Source of the DNA: Fluviicola sp.
GTDB lineage: Bacteria; Bacteroidota; Bacteroidia; Flavobacteriales_D; Crocinitomicaceae
NCBI GenBank assembly: GCA_029866325.1
Contig: JARWZO010000031.1
Span: 1 to 64,000, forward strand
DNA: 64,000 bases
Direction: 5' to 3'
The translations under genes and the position numbers were made by a program. This document shows, piece by piece, positions 63,231 to 64,000 of the stretch (within the stretch, counting starts at the first letter, position 1; each line of letters opens with the position of its first letter). A model generated the notes under the pieces. It worked only from the letters and a program-made list of their open reading frames with translations, was not told where the DNA came from and made no database searches.

Positions 63231-63848
63231 ATGGCTGAAATTGCAGAAGGCGGTGGCGGCGGAGGCCACCAAAAAGGCGGTAAGAAGAGACCTAAAAAAG
63301 GCTCTACCCGTATTGACATGACCCCTATGGTGGATTTGGCGTTCTTGTTGCTAACATTTTTCGTTATGACATCCACATTCAGTAAGCCAAAGATCATGAG
63401 TTTGGCTTATCCGGCAAAACCAAAGGGTGATGAAGTATCTCAGAAAGTATACAACGCAATCACCTTTTTGTTGACTGAGGACCGTATCTTTTATTACAAA
63501 GGGGAGTTCAAGCCAGGAGAAACTGAGTTAATTGAGTCATCATTCGGCGCGGATGGTGTTCGTAAACTTCTCGCTGATGAAAACAAGTACGTACTTGAAA
63601 CCAAGATTAAATTAACAGATCGTTTGGCACGCAAGGAAATTGTCGATTCCATTTATGAAAAAGAATTAATCAAAGCGCAAGGGGAAAAGCAAGCATTGAA
63701 AGTACTGATAAAAACAGACTTGAAAGCTAGTTGCAAGAACTTTATAGACCTGATAGACGAATTGCGTATCAACGACATCGGTGTGATTGCTCCGGTAGAT
63801 ATGATGAAGTCTGAGCAGGAATTGTTGGACCAAAAAATAGGAAAGTAG
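63231..63848 (+). CDS. ExbD/TolR-type biopolymer transporter, second copy
   Basis: The 205-residue protein has a Gly-rich, Lys-rich cytoplasmic start (EGGGGGGHQKGGKKRPKKG), one span with Asp 35 in MTPMVDLAFLLLTFF and a periplasmic domain (YAITFLLTEDRIFYY core FLLTEDRIFYYKGE, then KVLIKTDLKASCKNFIDLID). It starts 2 bp after the first ExbD gene and ends 1 bp before the TonB gene, so tight co-translation is expected. Confidence 0.92.
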   Translation: MAEIAEGGGGGGHQKGGKKRPKKGSTRIDMTPMVDLAFLLLTFFVMTSTFSKPKIMSLAYPAKPKGDEVSQKVYNAITFLLTEDRIFYYKGEFKPGETELIESSFGADGVRKLLADENKYVLETKIKLTDRLARKEIVDSIYEKELIKAQGEKQALKVLIKTDLKASCKNFIDLIDELRINDIGVIAPVDMMKSEQELLDQKIGK

Positions 63849-63849
63849 T

Positions 63850-64000
63850 ATGTGGATCATTTTAAGTGTCGTGGCACTTGTTGCGCTCATCTCGCTGTAC
63901 GATCATTTTTCGGCACGCAGATGGCAAGAAGTGACCTCTGATGAGCGAAACGAAGCCGTTTTTGCCCATCGCAACCGCGAGTACGGTGCGTACCAGATGC
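63850..64000 (+). CDS. Energy transducer TonB, N-terminal part (cut by window end)
   Basis: The first 50 codons encode a membrane anchor (MWIILSVVALVALISLYDHF) and the motif FAHRNREYGAYQM. This recalls the RN..YGAY motif that precedes the linker of Bacteroidota TonB proteins. It begins 1 bp after the second ExbD gene. TonB carries motor energy to outer-membrane receptors. The C-terminal domain lies outside the window, so the assignment rests on context and the short motif. Confidence 0.75.
   Translation, partial: MWIILSVVALVALISLYDHFSARRWQEVTSDERNEAVFAHRNREYGAYQM

Noticed and set aside
61680-64000. ExbB/ExbD operon as a gliding-motor (GldL/GldM) locus
   Set aside because: The proteins carry the MTPMVDLAFLL span of ExbD and a TonB gene follows; GldM-like features are absent.

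Overview
The window reads as a chromosomal segment of a Bacteroidota bacterium, most likely order Flavobacteriales and close to the Crocinitomicaceae/Fluviicola type. The reasons are: four large secreted proteins with type IX secretion (T9SS) C-terminal signals; promoters with the Bacteroidota -7 motif TAnnTTTG; a DUF2723 membrane protein; a two-gene MetH; a coaX / outer-membrane protein / lptC cluster; and an ExbB-ExbD-ExbD-TonB operon. No rRNA, CRISPR array, prophage or complete transposase gene is visible. The family placement is inference from gene content.

Layout. 1-750: a repeat copy, a terminator and the RNase P RNA gene (minus). 850-9000: secreted and envelope genes, including a T9SS protein, an ECF sigma factor with a membrane partner, a SixA-like phosphatase, a rhomboid protease and a PKD-repeat T9SS type B protein. 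9.1-13.0 kb: split methionine synthase behind a SAM-I riboswitch. 13.1-18.6 kb: a DUF5686 protein, then the minus-strand operon coaX, outer-membrane protein, lptC and a small membrane protein. 18.7-25.3 kb: tRNA-Phe, a GIY-YIG protein and an 1852-residue T9SS protein with seven exact 222-bp repeats. 25.4-32.8 kb: small accessory genes (GNAT, membrane-bound winged-helix regulator, FKBP-like lipoprotein, RNase HI, a CTP-synthase-tail-like protein) with several repeat-rich intergenic stretches. 33-42.4 kb: Xaa-Pro aminopeptidase, hydrolase, a LytTR/LytS-type two-component pair and thiL. 42.4-43.7 kb: an AT-rich DUF2971 gene beside tRNA-Gln and a decayed second tRNA copy. 43.8-55.4 kb: methyltransferase, DUF2723, polysaccharide deacetylase, DUF2480, a MITE-like element, a T9SS protein operon and an HMA lipoprotein. 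55.4-59.1 kb: an esterase with a tandemly duplicated antisense neighbour, and a TonB-domain protein. 59.2-64 kb: paaZ and the start of the ExbB/ExbD/TonB operon, cut by the window end.

How the genes fit together. Most of the window serves envelope and surface biology (T9SS cargo, LPS export, TonB energisation, membrane-linked signalling) with housekeeping genes between (metH, coaX, thiL, rnhA, rnpB, tRNAs). I see no complete, clearly new multi-gene system. The most noteworthy signals are small: a tandem duplication that copied the tail of one gene together with its antisense neighbour; a family of short palindromes sharing GTCAGCCTNAGG; a MITE-like element; a decayed tRNA-Gln copy interrupted by such a palindrome; a glutaminase-like protein that has lost its whole catalytic triad but carries a CxxC; and an 18-codon ORF with its own terminator.
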